A DNA stretch of 64,000 nucleotides from positions 17,750,001-17,814,000 of the forward strand of contig OX335649.1 in NCBI GenBank assembly GCA_946894095.1. The letters are read 5' to 3'. Both the position numbers and the translations under genes were made by a program. The first letter of the stretch is position 1. The number at the start of each line of letters is the position of its first letter. This document shows positions 22,812 to 34,410 of this stretch, in pieces. The stretch is from Incurvaria masculella. Lineage: Eukaryota > Arthropoda > Insecta > Lepidoptera > Incurvariidae. The notes below the pieces were generated by a model that was not told the origin of the DNA, searched no databases, and worked only from the letters and a program-made list of their open reading frames with translations.

Positions 22812-24020
22812 TTATATAAGTCGTCCTAGATCTTTTCGTAATGTTTCTACTTTTTCTTGTATTCTTACTTTCCATTGTGGTGTTGAATTCGTGATACTTT
22901 TTGTTTTGTTATATAATTGTTGATGATTTGCTTCTAAGAGGGTCATGGCAGCGGCATATAGTATGTAGTTTATTTCAGTAATTTTCATATTGTCTTTAAT
23001 AATTTTCGGTATAAATTGGTTTAACGTGTTTAGGTTAGCTACAAAATGTTTATTGATTAATGCTTTTGGTAGAAATAGTCTTTCTTGCATTTCCTTTTCT
23101 TTGATTTCTTTTAAGTTATTTAGAAAATGTCGTACTAGTGGGTTTATTTCTTGGGCCAATTCATTGTCATAATTATTGTTTTCGCTTTGAACGATTTCAT
23201 ATTGTGTTTCTAGATAGTCAGTTGTATCCGTAATTTCAATAATATTATTTTCGTCAACATGTAGGTCAAGTAGAACATTTTCCATATTATCATTTCTATC
23301 AAAAGAAATGTTCATCATATTTGAATGGCCGGTAATAATATGTTCGGAAATTTCATCAGGTCTATTATCTAAAAATTGTGCAATGTCTTCTGTTGCTTCG
23401 GGCAGATGTTGAATTTGTTCTATCATTTCTGATGGAAGCATGCCATAGGTGATTACCTTTCTGGCCTGATTAGAAAGGGTGTTACCATTACATTTTCTTA
23501 TTTTTGGATTATTTGGATTTCTGGTTTTAAAAAGTTCATTTAATCTCTTCAAGTATCCCCGGCCACCTTCTCTGCTTTTAAAGTAGCAAAACATCAGTTC
23601 ACACATTTCAGCTTTATTCCACTGTCTTCTTGAAGTTGGTGGATATTCTAAATTTGAGTTCAAGGTTAGATTTTCCAGAGAATTATTATCTGGTTCTTGA
23701 ATATTACTGTCGATATTTTGTGCTTTGTATTCAATCTCATTAAGAAGTTGATTTGAGAGCATTTCATAACTAATAACTCTTCTAGCTTGAGTTGATAGAG
23801 TTGTTCCTGTAAAATATGTGCTTTTAGGGTTATCCTTGTTTCGGTCTTTAAACATTTTCTCTAATCTTGCCAGATATCCAATTCCCATTGACTTCGATTT
23901 GTAATAACAGTACATAAGTTCCATTAACTCATCCTTTGACCACATACGTCTTCTATCTTCCATTGTAAATTGATTCGTGGTCCCTCTCGTATCAGATGAA
24001 CCAGCAGCTTCTTCAGACAT
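22812..24020 (-). CDS. R2/R4-type retrotransposon: N-terminal part with duplicated Myb-like domain
   Basis: 402 residues in the same reading frame as the downstream RT part. Two homologous ~70-residue repeats: MWSKDELMELMYCYYKSKS (from about residue 26) with TTLSTQARRVISYEML, and QWNKAEMCELMFCYFKS (from about 132) with NTLSNQARKVITYGML. Trp and helix spacing suggest a pair of Myb/SANT-like DNA-binding folds, as expected for target recognition. The frame ends at TAA 22812-22814 and continues open for nine codons to the Met of the RT part. I therefore read this as one ~1300-residue ORF broken by a single stop. Confidence 0.82.
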   Translation of the reverse strand: MSEEAAGSSDTRGTTNQFTMEDRRRMWSKDELMELMYCYYKSKSMGIGYLARLEKMFKDRNKDNPKSTYFTGTTLSTQARRVISYEMLSNQLLNEIEYKAQNIDSNIQEPDNNSLENLTLNSNLEYPPTSRRQWNKAEMCELMFCYFKSREGGRGYLKRLNELFKTRNPNNPKIRKCNGNTLSNQARKVITYGMLPSEMIEQIQHLPEATEDIAQFLDNRPDEISEHIITGHSNMMNISFDRNDNMENVLLDLHVDENNIIEITDTTDYLETQYEIVQSENNNYDNELAQEINPLVRHFLNNLKEIKEKEMQERLFLPKALINKHFVANLNTLNQFIPKIIKDNMKITEINYILYAAAMTLLEANHQQLYNKTKSITNSTPQWKVRIQEKVETLRKDLGRLI

Positions 24021-24824
24021 GTTTCATTCTAGCTGCAGAGTTTCATCGTTAGTTTGATCCATGTGTTGTGCTCGTTTGGTTAAAAAATAATAATATGGAT
24101 TAACAAAATACTAGCCATTTTCAGAAAAAAATAATATAAATGTCATCATTTTGTAAATACGTCAAATTCACTTCGAGTTTTTGGAGTCTTGTAAATGCTG
24201 AGTTTCTAACGAAAATGTAAAGGGGATTTCAGATTCGTCCAAAGTAGGTTGGCCCCAGCGTCCTTGTGCACATTTTCCTTAATATATCACAGTTATAAAT
24301 ATTGTTTTTTGTTTGTGCCTTGAACTGTCAGATTCCCACCTCAGATTTTCTTTGTCGGTTATTGATTGAAATTCCGGCTCATTTAGTAAATCTTCACTTC
24401 CACAAGCACACAATGTTGTAAAGAATGCGATAAACAAATAATTATATACATCAGAAAGGATTAGTAAAAGATGTTAACTATTTTGTAAAACCACAACACA
24501 CTTCACTTCTGACAGAAATATATATATATATATATAATTTAGTATTTATTTATTGATATCTATGTAGTTATATTTATGTACAGTTATTTAGGTTTAAGTA
24601 TAGTGTGTATTTGTTGTATATTGTGTAGGAATTATGTTTCCTCTAAAGCTATTTCTCCATAGTTACTACTCGCACTACTGCTCACGATACCCAAAGGTAG
24701 ACTGGTAGAAAATGCCTCAGGCATTAAGTTGTACCTTTTGCCCGAGTTTTTTTTTTTTAGTGCAATAAACTTATATAAATAAAATGACTTACTATACCGG
24801 ATGGATAATGGATAATATTTCTCA

Positions 24825-25090
24825 GCTACATTAAACTGGATGGAAAACACGGACAATTTTCATTGCCGCTTCAACCATCGATCATTCAATGCGATGGTAC
24901 CAACCCGGGCGGGATGTACCCTACCACCTAGTAAGTAAGGAATGGGACCTACAGTTTTACGTGGAATACGAACCACGGCCAGCCTCAACGGTTGAAAATG
25001 GTCACCCATCCAGAACCTAACCGCGCTCAGAGGTGCTTCCCCATCTTATCGAATCGCAAGGCGTCGCACTCTGAGCTACCGTGGCTGACA
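24825..25090 (-). repeat. SINE with 5S-type head, tail-truncated
   Basis: Minus copy with the body from gctacattaaactggatgg to the head at ctctgagctaccgtggctga. Confidence 0.8.
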
Positions 25091-25916
25091 ATATTAGTTG
25101 CTTAATACCCTGCCAAACTGACATGGGATTCATTGCCCCCACCCAACGAGAAAAACTGTAATCATTGCCCACACCATAACCAACCACCACAATTCAGTTT
25201 TTCGAAGCCTCACGTTACGAACGTTCGTTAGGGTCGAACTCTTATAGCAGAGGCGAAAATCACAGTACATCTCGAGGGCTTACCTAAGTAATTTTGCTTG
25301 CGTTTTAGAGTGAAGTTTGAGAAATGAAAACACGAGAGCAAAGTGCCGCCACGGCGAGAGATCATTTATTTTGTTTCAACCCCCGCACTTCGCAGTTTCA
25401 AGATCAGAGTGCACACGGACTCTTGCATCGAAACTTTTCCTTCTCAGACGGAAATAAAGAAATAACAGTTCCCTGTTCCGCTTTTCTGGATTCAACTTTT
25501 TATACGACGTTCCAATCGATAGCTGATTGTAAAACAACCTCGTTGAACTGACGTTTCTTACCAATAAAACCGAAAATCCACAACTGCTGCGTTAATTCAC
25601 GCGGAGAACGAAGAACCTCTGCCACGTTCGAGACAAATTTATACCTCGGGTCGTAAACACTCGATTTCGGAGTGTTTGCTCTATCGAAGTGTTTTTACAG
25701 CTTTCTTATTTCTCACAGCGACATACTTCGAGAGATTAGGAAATAGTGAACGCCCTATAAAAGGTAATGAACTAAAATACATAAAAGTCTGAGCACGTGA
25801 TGCGCACCCTACCGACACATCACACACATATTTTAGGCTGCGGACACAGTGGAGCGTGCGAACATGCTGTATTAATATAATGTATGATACTGACAATGAC
25901 TATGGTTATGACAATA
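25091..25916. other. No gene recognised
   Basis: Overlapping short ORFs at 25324-25564 have no known domain. Confidence 0.45.
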
Positions 25917-26747
25917 TCACTACATAGTATAAAACAAAGTCGCTTTCTCTGTCCCTATATCCCTATATCCCCATGTGCGCTTAAATCTTTAAAACTACGC
26001 AACGGATTTTGAAGCGGTATTTTTTAATAGATAGAGTGATTAAAGAGGAAGGTTTATATGTCTAATAACATCCATAAAATGGTGGAGAAATACTGTTATT
26101 TTTCAGGTTTCCAATGTGATGTCGTAAAAATTTTTATTTTTTCCGCTTACTTTGTAAACGCAGGCTGAACCCCACGAGATTTATCAAAATAATGTACTAA
26201 GTATTGTACACATTAAAAAGGTCTACAGAAAACTCCGCGATGGTATATGTCTATCTCTTATGGATATCCCACAATACATTTTTTTTGTCATTAACTTTTT
26301 ACGACAAATAATTGCTAATTTTCGAAGCGATTTTAACCAATATAGCATTAATCCTTATCCAAATAAATACCTTAAATACATTGTTGATTTAATATAGATC
26401 TATATAGCCCTTTACAGCATATGATTTAAATGAATATTTTCGAAGATAGGTATTACAGATTAAAAAATTGCGGGACGTAGCGATTGCGGCGGTACCGGCC
26501 GGCCGGGGCGGCGCGGGAGCGTGCCTATAAATAGTGCGTCGGAGGCCGCGGTTCTCCCTATAGCACTTTGAATTTATTATTTCTCTAATATCTAATAATC
26601 ATCTAATAATAATATCTAAGTTTTTTTTATTTCCAATATTTCAATGTATGAACTCTACGTAAAAAGGGTTTATTTGTGTATCATTGTGTCAAAATAATAT
26701 TTTTTTAAGTGATATTATGCCCGTGCAAAGCCGGGACGGGCTGCTAG
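25917..26747 (+). mobile_element. Non-autonomous Helitron
   Basis: Starts TCACTACATAGTATAAAAC after an A and ends CTAG before a T, so it sits in an AT target as Helitrons do. A GCCCGT...ACGGGC stem-loop lies just before the terminal GCTGCTAG. The start and end closely resemble small Helitrons common in Lepidoptera. No Rep/helicase coding is present. A GC-rich insert with a TATA-like box lies at 26470-26560. Confidence 0.8.
26525..26534 (+). promoter_or_regulatory. TATA-like box in the Helitron's GC-rich insert
   Basis: cctataaata lies between a GC-rich block (gtaccggccggccggggcgg) and gtgcgtcggaggccgcgg. Promoter-like by composition only. Confidence 0.3.
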
Positions 26748-26885
26748 TAATGTATAAAAATAACTGACCGCTTGAAAAACACGCCAGCGAAGGTGTCCGA
26801 TCCAATTGTATGCCTCTAATGTGCTTATTTGGATTTAGTAACATGCAGCAGTAGGGATCCAATGCAAATTCAGTATGGTATTTCG

Positions 26886-27080
26886 TGGCCTAATTATTTG
26901 AGGTCGCTCTTCTCAAACGGATGGCGTGGGTTCGATACCTGGCCGCACAACAAAATGTTATCTAGCTTTTCTTTTCAGAAGGCCAAGTAACACCTGTTTA
27001 GAGTTTGGACCATACGGCCGTTAACAACCGTTACATGTAACACGAATGCTTTACGGCGAAGGAAAAACACCCACCCATTA
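26886..27080 (+). repeat. Different tRNA-derived SINE head
   Basis: tggcctaattatttgaggtc as an A-box region and a strong B box, GGGTTCGATACCTGG, about 40 bp on. The downstream body is unlike the other SINEs (ggaccatacggccgttaaca). Confidence 0.55.
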
Positions 27081-27569
27081 TGTGTGCCTAAAATATCATT
27101 TGGTGGAACCAGCAAAATCAGAAATGGCACTCGTGGTGATGTTTTATCCAATACATATAATTACTTAATTAATACAAAAAAGGATTTATACCTTCTTTGT
27201 CATTTTTGTTGCCGGTTTTATGTTGTTAATGAATACGTCATAATTCTGTTTGCTTGTTTATATGCATTATGTAAAACAAACACCGCACATTTTTTTATGC
27301 ACATTTAATCAACTCACTTTATGAAAACTTCAGTGTTTATTTTTACTGTTTACTACAATTATTTCAAGCTCACTTTAGGTACTGTAGGTACTTGTATTTT
27401 ATGTCACAACAGATATCAAAATATATGGATTTACAGGTTATATGTACTATAAAATACATCGATTATGTCGTATTTACATTGTTCAGTTGTAAAATAAAGG
27501 TATTCCTGGTATTATGTGATTTCATTGTTATTTTTAACTCTTTGAAAACGAATAGAATCATAAGTTGAC
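27081..27569. other. No gene recognised
   Basis: AT-rich; nothing seen. Confidence 0.5.
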
Positions 27570-27802
27570 TAGCAGGTCCATTCCTGCAATTTCTTAATCA
27601 GGAATCAGTAATCCTGTCTCTTGAAAACCCTTTTAAAGTGCGTTTCAAAGCGAATTTTACGACGGAAAACCTTGGTCAATTCATAAAACTATGTTCCGGA
27701 TTGTCTTCGTCAAGAACATCGCTTTGAAAACCGCTATAAAGCGGTTTTCGAGTCTCAGCATTCCTGATTGCTGATTACGGAATGCCAGGAATAGGCCTGC
27801 TG
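27570..27802. repeat. MITE family A, copy 1 (AGCAGG ends)
   Basis: Inverted ends agcaggtccattcctg and ccaggaataggcctgct. Also contains an inner cgctataaagcg palindrome. Confidence 0.75.
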
Positions 27803-28790
27803 CACTCTTTCAATCCCCCTAATTGTTGGTCCTTCGAGCCGGATTATTTTCCCTGCCTATAAATATCATTGATAACTCCGCATACGTTGAATAACAATCG
27901 AAGTTAAACGTAAACATTACCACTAACGAACTTCAGGTCTATTCGGGACCGCGTGTAACCACAGCCTAATCCAACACGCCCCAGACGAAGCGGCGACGAT
28001 GCGAGCACACAGTTTCCTTAGCGGATTATTATTTGATTAATAACAACGCGCCGCCTCACTCAATCCCCAAAGCGGTATAAATGGTGCGCACATTTAAAAC
28101 CACTTTTTTTTCAGCGCACGAAACAAACAAAACAACACCCTCCTCCCCATCTATTAGGACTAGAGTGCCTCGTACACTGTTCTCGTTGTGGTGCTTTTGA
28201 CTAGCTTTTTAAAATGGAAATTGAGGAATTACGCGGGATATATGTGCGGAAGCTGAAACACCAATTAAGACGTTTGACGTTTCACAACTAGAGTATTATT
28301 GTTTCGCTTCTAAACGGTTGACAGCGCGGGACTCGTTATCTATATTTAGGTGACGCTTTCTCTACTGACAGAAAAAGCAAATAATGGACTTTGTTGGTCT
28401 AAATAAACACTTTAGCACGTTCTGCTGAGCCGCCGGGGTTATATTTGGACGCAGCAGCGTTGCGTGCGCTCCGCCACTAGATAATGTTTGAAACGGTTTT
28501 CGTGTCCGCTTTCAAAACAGCGGGAGGCGAAGGGTTAATCGTGTTTGCGGTTGAATTTTGACATATTATTTACATTTGGGGGTGGGCCACGCGGCTATGT
28601 GTATTGTTGGAAAATATTTATTAAATTTTATATCGTTAATTTACGGGGAAACGTGCAGTCTGGCTTGACAAATTGATTGGTTCAAAGCGGTACTTTTGAG
28701 ATACCTGGTTCAATATTTAGAGGTTTTTCAGTAGTTTCCAAAGAACGAAATATATTCCGTTGTTACTGAACGGTATCGTATTAGAATTAT
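27803..28790. other. No gene recognised
   Basis: A TATA-like ggtataaatgg at about 28073 is the only signal; no exon follows. Confidence 0.4.
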
Positions 28791-28886
28791 GGGTGTTTTC
28801 CATCAAGTTTAATGTATCCGCACAATTAAAGAAGGTCCTGGCATATCAATCAGTTGTATTAGTCATTCATATATAATTACTTAAAA
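28791..28886 (+). repeat. SINE tail fragment
   Basis: gggtgttttccatcaagttt to aattacttaaaaaaac. Confidence 0.55.
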
Positions 28887-29236
28887 AAACATCTCGGCTG
28901 GTCGCACTGGCAGTATATACGTCCGGCATATTGCTCGAATGCAATCAGGTTAAAAACTAAAACCGTTTTAAAAAATATTTAAAAGACTTCAATTGATTGA
29001 ATTGAATGATTTATTTTTGCATGAAGAAATTACAGATATTTTCAGGATACTAATTAATAAATTAAATACAGTGTAGAAAAAAAAATTACACTTGTTTTCA
29101 TGAGTGACTTACAGATGGCATGCATGAAATACCATAAATAAATATGTAACATTTATCGGCCACTGTGCATTACACACGCTAGAAGTTCCATAGGTAACTT
29201 AACAATAAGATAAATAAGTACCTTTGGGTGAGCAGG

Positions 29237-29312
29237 GCCACCTAAACTGGCCTAACGGCTGTTAGGCCAGTTACTAAGAGTAGTAATATTCTTTCATAAA
29301 AATATGAAAGAA
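29237..29312. repeat. Two adjacent perfect hairpins
   Basis: aactggcctaac-ggct-gttaggccagtt, then attctttcata-aaaa-tatgaaagaat. Confidence 0.85.
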
Positions 29313-29329
29313 TCACCACTGAGATATAC

Positions 29330-29455
29330 CCTGTTGATGAGAAAAATAATTATTCAAATCGGTTTTCAATTCGCGGATATATCGAGTAACGTACATACAT
29401 AAAAAAAAAAAACAGACGAATGGAGAACCTCCTTTTTTGAAGTCGGTTAAAAATA
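29330..29455 (-). repeat. Copy of the ACCGACTTCAAAAAAGGAGG repeat
   Basis: gacgaatggagaacctcctt then ttttgaagtcggttaaaaa, as inside 32178-32446. Confidence 0.65.
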
Positions 29456-30479
29456 TGTTAACAAATAAGGCAACACAATATAAATGTATAACAAATCTTT
29501 GATTCAGATCAACTTTTTTCAATGTTCCCACATTAGGAGGAATCTTAAAAATGTATAATTAAATCTTCGGTACCCACGGTCCCAAAACTTTACACGAACC
29601 AATAGTTAATAGTGAAGGCATTCATATCAGTTCGTAAAATATATTCACTAAATTCTTGAATATCTCACAACTTTCTTACGTACTAGAGGGTTATCAGTGA
29701 CCTTATGGCCAAGTCGCATTTGTCTGCGTCTGACTTAATGGCGTGCTCGCTGCGGTTGTGCGGCGCGGCGCATGCAGGGATAAGCAATGGCTACCAATTA
29801 CGTAAAGTATAACTTGTACAAATGTACTGGCACGATACTTGAACCACGACTGTTCCATTCGCTACTGGCGGTGTCACGAGCGTACAATACAAATCGTTTA
29901 ATAATTTGTGCTTACATTAGTTAGATGCATGCACGTGTTATTTGGCTGCAAATGCTTTCGCCTCTGAGACTCTTTCCTTTTCTCCGAACACAAAAACAAT
30001 ATCGAATTTGTAATATTCAAGTATTTACTGATACATTCTTTTTGATTTTGTAAATTGTTAATTTTAAACCTGTTTTCGTAAGTTTTTGATGCCTGTATTT
30101 TTTATGTTGTGTTTCTTCGGGAAAATTCAAAATTAATTTTAATTTGAATTATTTCAGAAAACACCTTTACTTTGGAGGTTGTTCGTAGCTTATCAAAATA
30201 ACTCGTCGTCCCTTAGATTTTCCTATAGTAAATATAAAACGAATAAAGCTGGTTATTTTTGCCTATACTACCTGCCAACAATTTTATGCTACTTAAAAGT
30301 TAATAACCACCCGATTTGTATACTCATTAGTTACAAAATTCAGTAGCTATACAATAGTTATCCGCATCGAAATATACCGCGTCGAATATAAATTATTTTC
30401 GTATTGCTTTTTTGCAGGACGACTGTATGGCAGGGTCCTTTGCCTACGCCTTACAAATTCATTAGATCTGACTTGTCTT

Positions 30480-30504
30480 TCGATCTGTCAGTGTGTGACA
30501 GATC
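30480..30504. repeat. Short perfect hairpin
   Basis: cgatctgtca-gtgtg-tgacagatcg, 10-bp stem. Confidence 0.75.
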
Positions 30505-31359
30505 GATTTCGTAATTCGGTTCTAGGCATATGCTAACAGGGGAACGTGTTGCCTTCCGCTAGCTACTATAGGCTGATGTGTATTTAGTGTGGCTTTTGTA
30601 AACCATCGATTTGTGTGAATTGAATTGTCACCAGGTGCCACCAGTAACAGGAGAGTCTGATGACGTCTTATCCCTTTATATTCCCGGAGGTCACGATATT
30701 TTTTGTCGCGATAAGGTAAATGGCTGAATCTGGGTTCACAGGTTAAAGTAACCACTTGGCGCATGCATATAGACACATTTAGCATCAGAGGGTTGGTCTC
30801 TATAGCATGTGAACCATTTACGTTATCGTTACCATTTTTGTCGTGACCTCTTAAACTATTAGATCAGAATACAGGCTAGGGTAGGGCTTTTTCCGACGCA
30901 TCGGTTCCGCCATGGGGCGCCTACCTCGGTCGGATAAGCCATCGCCTGCTTGAACATGAATGTTTCAGATAAAAGCTCAGACCAAACATTTTTCTACTCG
31001 ATTTCCAAAACTGATTACAAATCCTTTAATTTGTCTCAAAGGCTTGCCTTATGCAAAGGCACCTAGAGAATGATAGAAAATCGATAATAGAAACAACACA
31101 GGCACCTGAGTAATTGCAAACAGAACAAGAACCAACAATGCTTAATAGCGACCGCTTCGGACACCATAAAGTGTCCGGCGTCAATCAATCTTAACGGTAA
31201 CCCTAGAGTAGCGACCGGTCGTTTTTACCCCCTGAACAAGATTGTTCGCGCCCCGCTCTTCCCCTAGTTACATCTAATGTACAGCTCCCCGCGGGGCCGG
31301 CTGAAATATCAGCCCTTCGCTTATAAAAAATCGAATACATTAGGTGTTTTAGTGCGATT

Positions 31360-31480
31360 CGTATCTGGGAGCGGCGCGCGGTGAGGTCGATCGACCGGGC
31401 TGGCGATATCTCGGCGGGCTAGGGTCGCGGTCGGCCGATCGCTCAGTTCATTCAAGATCTTCTAACGAAGAGAGACGAAA
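31360..31480 (+). promoter_or_regulatory. GC-rich region with initiator-like TCAGTT
   Basis: A CpG-rich stretch ends in gatcgctcagttca, an arthropod-type initiator, with AGACG about 29 nt downstream where a DPE would lie. No coding exon was found downstream. Confidence 0.22.
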
Positions 31481-31504
31481 GTACTGTTTTAAAAACGAGA
31501 GTTG

Positions 31505-31910
31505 CACAATCGGCTCGTGCCTCAGGGGCGGGTGTACTTGCCTTCTATCCCAGAGGAGTGAGTTCAAATCCCCGCCGCTATCGTGCACCACCTTATTTAT
31601 CTTTTCGAGTTTAATAAGTTTAAGTAATAAATAAATTTCGTTAAGAATGCGAGCTTTTTTCATGGTTTTAAACCATGAAAAAAGCACGTAAAACTGTAGG
31701 TCCCTTTCCCCTACTAGGTGGTAGGCTTAAGCCCGCCTGGGTTTGTACCCCATCGCATTGGATGAAAAGATGGTCGAAGCGGCAATGAGAAATTGTCCGT
31801 GTTTTCCATCCAGTTTTAGGTAGCCATGCTCTGGCATGGCCCCAAATTTTGTTCGGGAATTCGGTGTGTCGGACTAATATCATCGCAATGGGTGTGGCCT
31901 GTCAGGAAAG
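31505..31910 (+). repeat. SINE, tRNA-type head, full length
   Basis: Head GGCTCGTGCCTCAGGGGCGG and a strong B box, GAGTTCAAATCCCCGCC, then the shared body and tail. An 11-bp palindrome (catggttttaaaccatg) sits at the head/body junction. Confidence 0.8.
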
Positions 31911-32177
31911 AAGAAGCAGTGACTGATTGTAATGTGAGTATAAAAAAATAATTCATTCTTAATGGACCTAAACGAGGCCTCACTATTTCCCCGCGCGTCA
32001 AATATCCAACGAGAAAATAACCTCTTTTGAGGTTTTTCTTGTTGACGGTACCCCTCGTTGAGCGAAGATGATTACCCGAGCTGTTAGTGTCGATCCAGCC
32101 ATATCCAGCTGCTTTCGTGGTGACATTGTAGAATACAACGTAAATTATGCCGCATATCTACTCAGAAAAGCGAAAGC

Positions 32178-32446
32178 GCGAAGTTCTCGTGTTCGCTTCT
32201 GTCAAACTCTATGTAGAAAAAAATGGGACCAACTAGAAAGTATACCCTTTCGAACAAAAAAAGAATTTTTCAAATCGGTTCAGGGGTCTTCGAGTAATCG
32301 GTGAACATACATAAAAAAAAAAGAGAAAAAAAAATAAAGATTCCGACGAATTGAGAACCTCCTCCTTTTTTTGAAGTCGGTTAAAAAAGATGCCGCCTTT
32401 TTTTCTATAAAGAGTTTGACAGAAACGAGCACGAGAACTTCTCGTG
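32178..32446. repeat. Palindromic element with a nested repeat
   Basis: agttctcgtgttcgcttctg with tcaaactctatgtagaaaa at the left mirrors ttttctataaagagtttgac and agcacgagaactt at the right. The interior has the lepidopteran cctttttttgaagtcggtta repeat. Confidence 0.7.
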
Positions 32447-32726
32447 TTCGCTTTCATGAGTGGGCAGTAGGGCAGTGAAAACCGACAGAAACCTTCACAG
32501 ATTCATTACAGAAACATGTATGCGAATTTGTGACGAATTTGCTACCTGACGAAAATCTTCCCAACCTCGCGGTGTGACCGCAAATGTTTTATTAACCTTT
32601 CACTCTGTCTACAGCACTTAAAAGAGATGACGCCAATTTATTACGAAGATATCCTATCTCGATCAACCTATATCTTTCCTAAATCTCTTATCTCACATGA
32701 TCTGGTTCCTCCATTGCTTACAATGG

Positions 32727-33023
32727 TTTTTAGGGTTCCTTAACCAAAGGGTGAAAACGGAACCCTATTACTAAGCCTCCGCTGTCCCTCCGTCCGTCCG
32801 TCCGTCCGTCTGTCATAGGGCTGTATCTCATGAACCGTAATAGGTAGGCAGCTGAAAATTTCACAGAGTGTGTATTTATTTTGCCGCTACAACAACAAAT
32901 AGGTAAAATAAAAAAATAATAATAATTAAAGGGGGGTCCCATACAAAAAACGTGTTTTTTTTATTTCTTGTACGATGATACAGAACCCTTCGTGTGCGAG
33001 TCCGACTCGCACTTGGCCGGTTT
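32727..33023 (-). repeat. Same repeat, copy 7
   Basis: Left gtttttagggttccttaacc, right cgcacttggccgg; joined directly to the next copy. Confidence 0.85.
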
Positions 33024-33349
33024 TTAGGGTTCCGTACCCAAAGGGTAAAAACGGAACCCTATTACTAAGCCTCCGCTGTCCGTCCGTCCGTCCGTCCGTC
33101 CGTCCGTCCGTCCGACCGTCCGTCTGTCACAGGGCTGTATCTCGTGAACCGTAATAGGTAGGAAGCTGAAATTTTTACGGAGTGTGTATTTATTTTGCCG
33201 CTATAACAACAAATAGGTAAAATAAAAAAATAATAATAATTAAAGTACAACATAAAAGTACCATACAAAAAATGTGTTAAAATATTTTTTTTGTTAAATC
33301 TTGTACGGAACCCTTCGTGTGCGAATCCGACTCGCACTTGGCCGGTTTT
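33024..33349 (-). repeat. Same repeat, copy 8, head to tail with copy 7
   Basis: Starts tttttagggttccgtaccca immediately after copy 7. Has a long CCGT tract at 33077-33124 and ends cttggccggttttt. Confidence 0.85.
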
Positions 33350-34106
33350 TAAAGGATTACTTTCAACCTGTATTACTACAGGTAACTAAACGTTGAATCG
33401 GTGAAATTCCCTTTCTTGGTTTTATAATTTACTGACAGTGTTCTCTCTTTCTGAACTAATCATACACTGAGAGCAAACGTTGGATAGCCTGGAATGAGAT
33501 CGAAGCCGATTCCTTGAGAAATATTATAGTTTGTAACAATACTCTACGAAATGATGCACTACAGCATAAACACAGAATGCGCTTAACAAAACAAAAAAAA
33601 GACTCGACTTAAAGCCTGATATGGTAGAACAGAGATTTGGGCCCGCGGCGACCATAGACCATAGAATATCCAAATAACACCTTCTCGACGCCACTAAAAT
33701 AGTTGCTTCAGAAAAATACAAAAAAACAAACGAAGCTCGCTATTAATTTAAAATTTCAAATGGAATGAAAGAAAGGATTTTTCGTTCCAGTCATATGTTT
33801 GAAAACCACGCAGTGTTGCCAGTTCCTGATTTATATCCAAATTCTCGGGAGTTAATTATTCAAACTGCGTCATTTGAAGGTGTTTTAAACTTAAATAATA
33901 TCAAGGTCGTTTCATTTCTCTGAGAAACAGTAAAATGATATGAATTTAATTCCGATTTGACGTTCAAGGTCCAAAACGCAAAATACATAAAAAAACGTAA
34001 CTATAACAGCCATTGTTCATACAAATACATATTTGAGTAATAAATTGGTCACTTTTATTTAATATTATCTTAATTGCTTATGAATGAATCAATGAAAAAT
34101 AAACTA
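33350..34106. other. No gene recognised
   Basis: AT-rich; nothing seen. Confidence 0.5.
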
Positions 34107-34410
34107 GCGTAGCGCGCTCTTGTGTCAGAGGCAAGTGGAATTACCCGCCCGGTTCATGCACCACTTTCTTTCTCTTTCTGACTTTCAAAAGTGCATTTCG
34201 TTACGAATGCGAGCTGTTCCATGGTTCGGAATCCATTTAAAACTGAATGTGGTATGGGTTAAGGCCCGTCCGGATTGTTACCATCGCATTGGGCGAAGCG
34301 GCAATGCAAAATGTTTGCGTTTTCCATCCAGTTATATTTAGCCGTGCTCATAAAGGAAGATCCTACCATGGTACGTAATTCTTCCGGGAATGCGATGATG
34401 TATCGTATTA
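34107..34410 (+). repeat. SINE, tRNA-type head, degenerate; minus tail fragment follows
   Basis: Head remnants, then gcatttcgttacgaatgcga, the body and a broken tail. A second, minus-strand tail fragment (tggctggacatgtatggg) follows at 34484-34525. Confidence 0.7.

Larger units (their letters stand above)
20005..24510 (-). mobile_element. Nearly complete R2/R4 (Dong-like) non-LTR element
   Basis: Spans the two frames above plus a 3' UTR to about 20005 (minus strand: GGAGCAGAAAGATACCGGCC, then TCAGAGCCGACGACTCCAAT). The 5' end is not clear; the sequence upstream of the ATG runs to an (AT)n tract at 24519-24538. Dong-type elements are known to favour simple AT-rich repeats, which fits but does not prove the boundary. 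Confidence 0.7.
29456..31504. other. No gene recognised
   Basis: Apart from the hairpin at 30480 and the GC-rich patch at 31360 nothing is recognised. Confidence 0.45.

Noticed and set aside
27080..27310. 74-residue + ORF
   Set aside because: AT-rich, Phe/Tyr/Cys-rich translation typical of random sequence.
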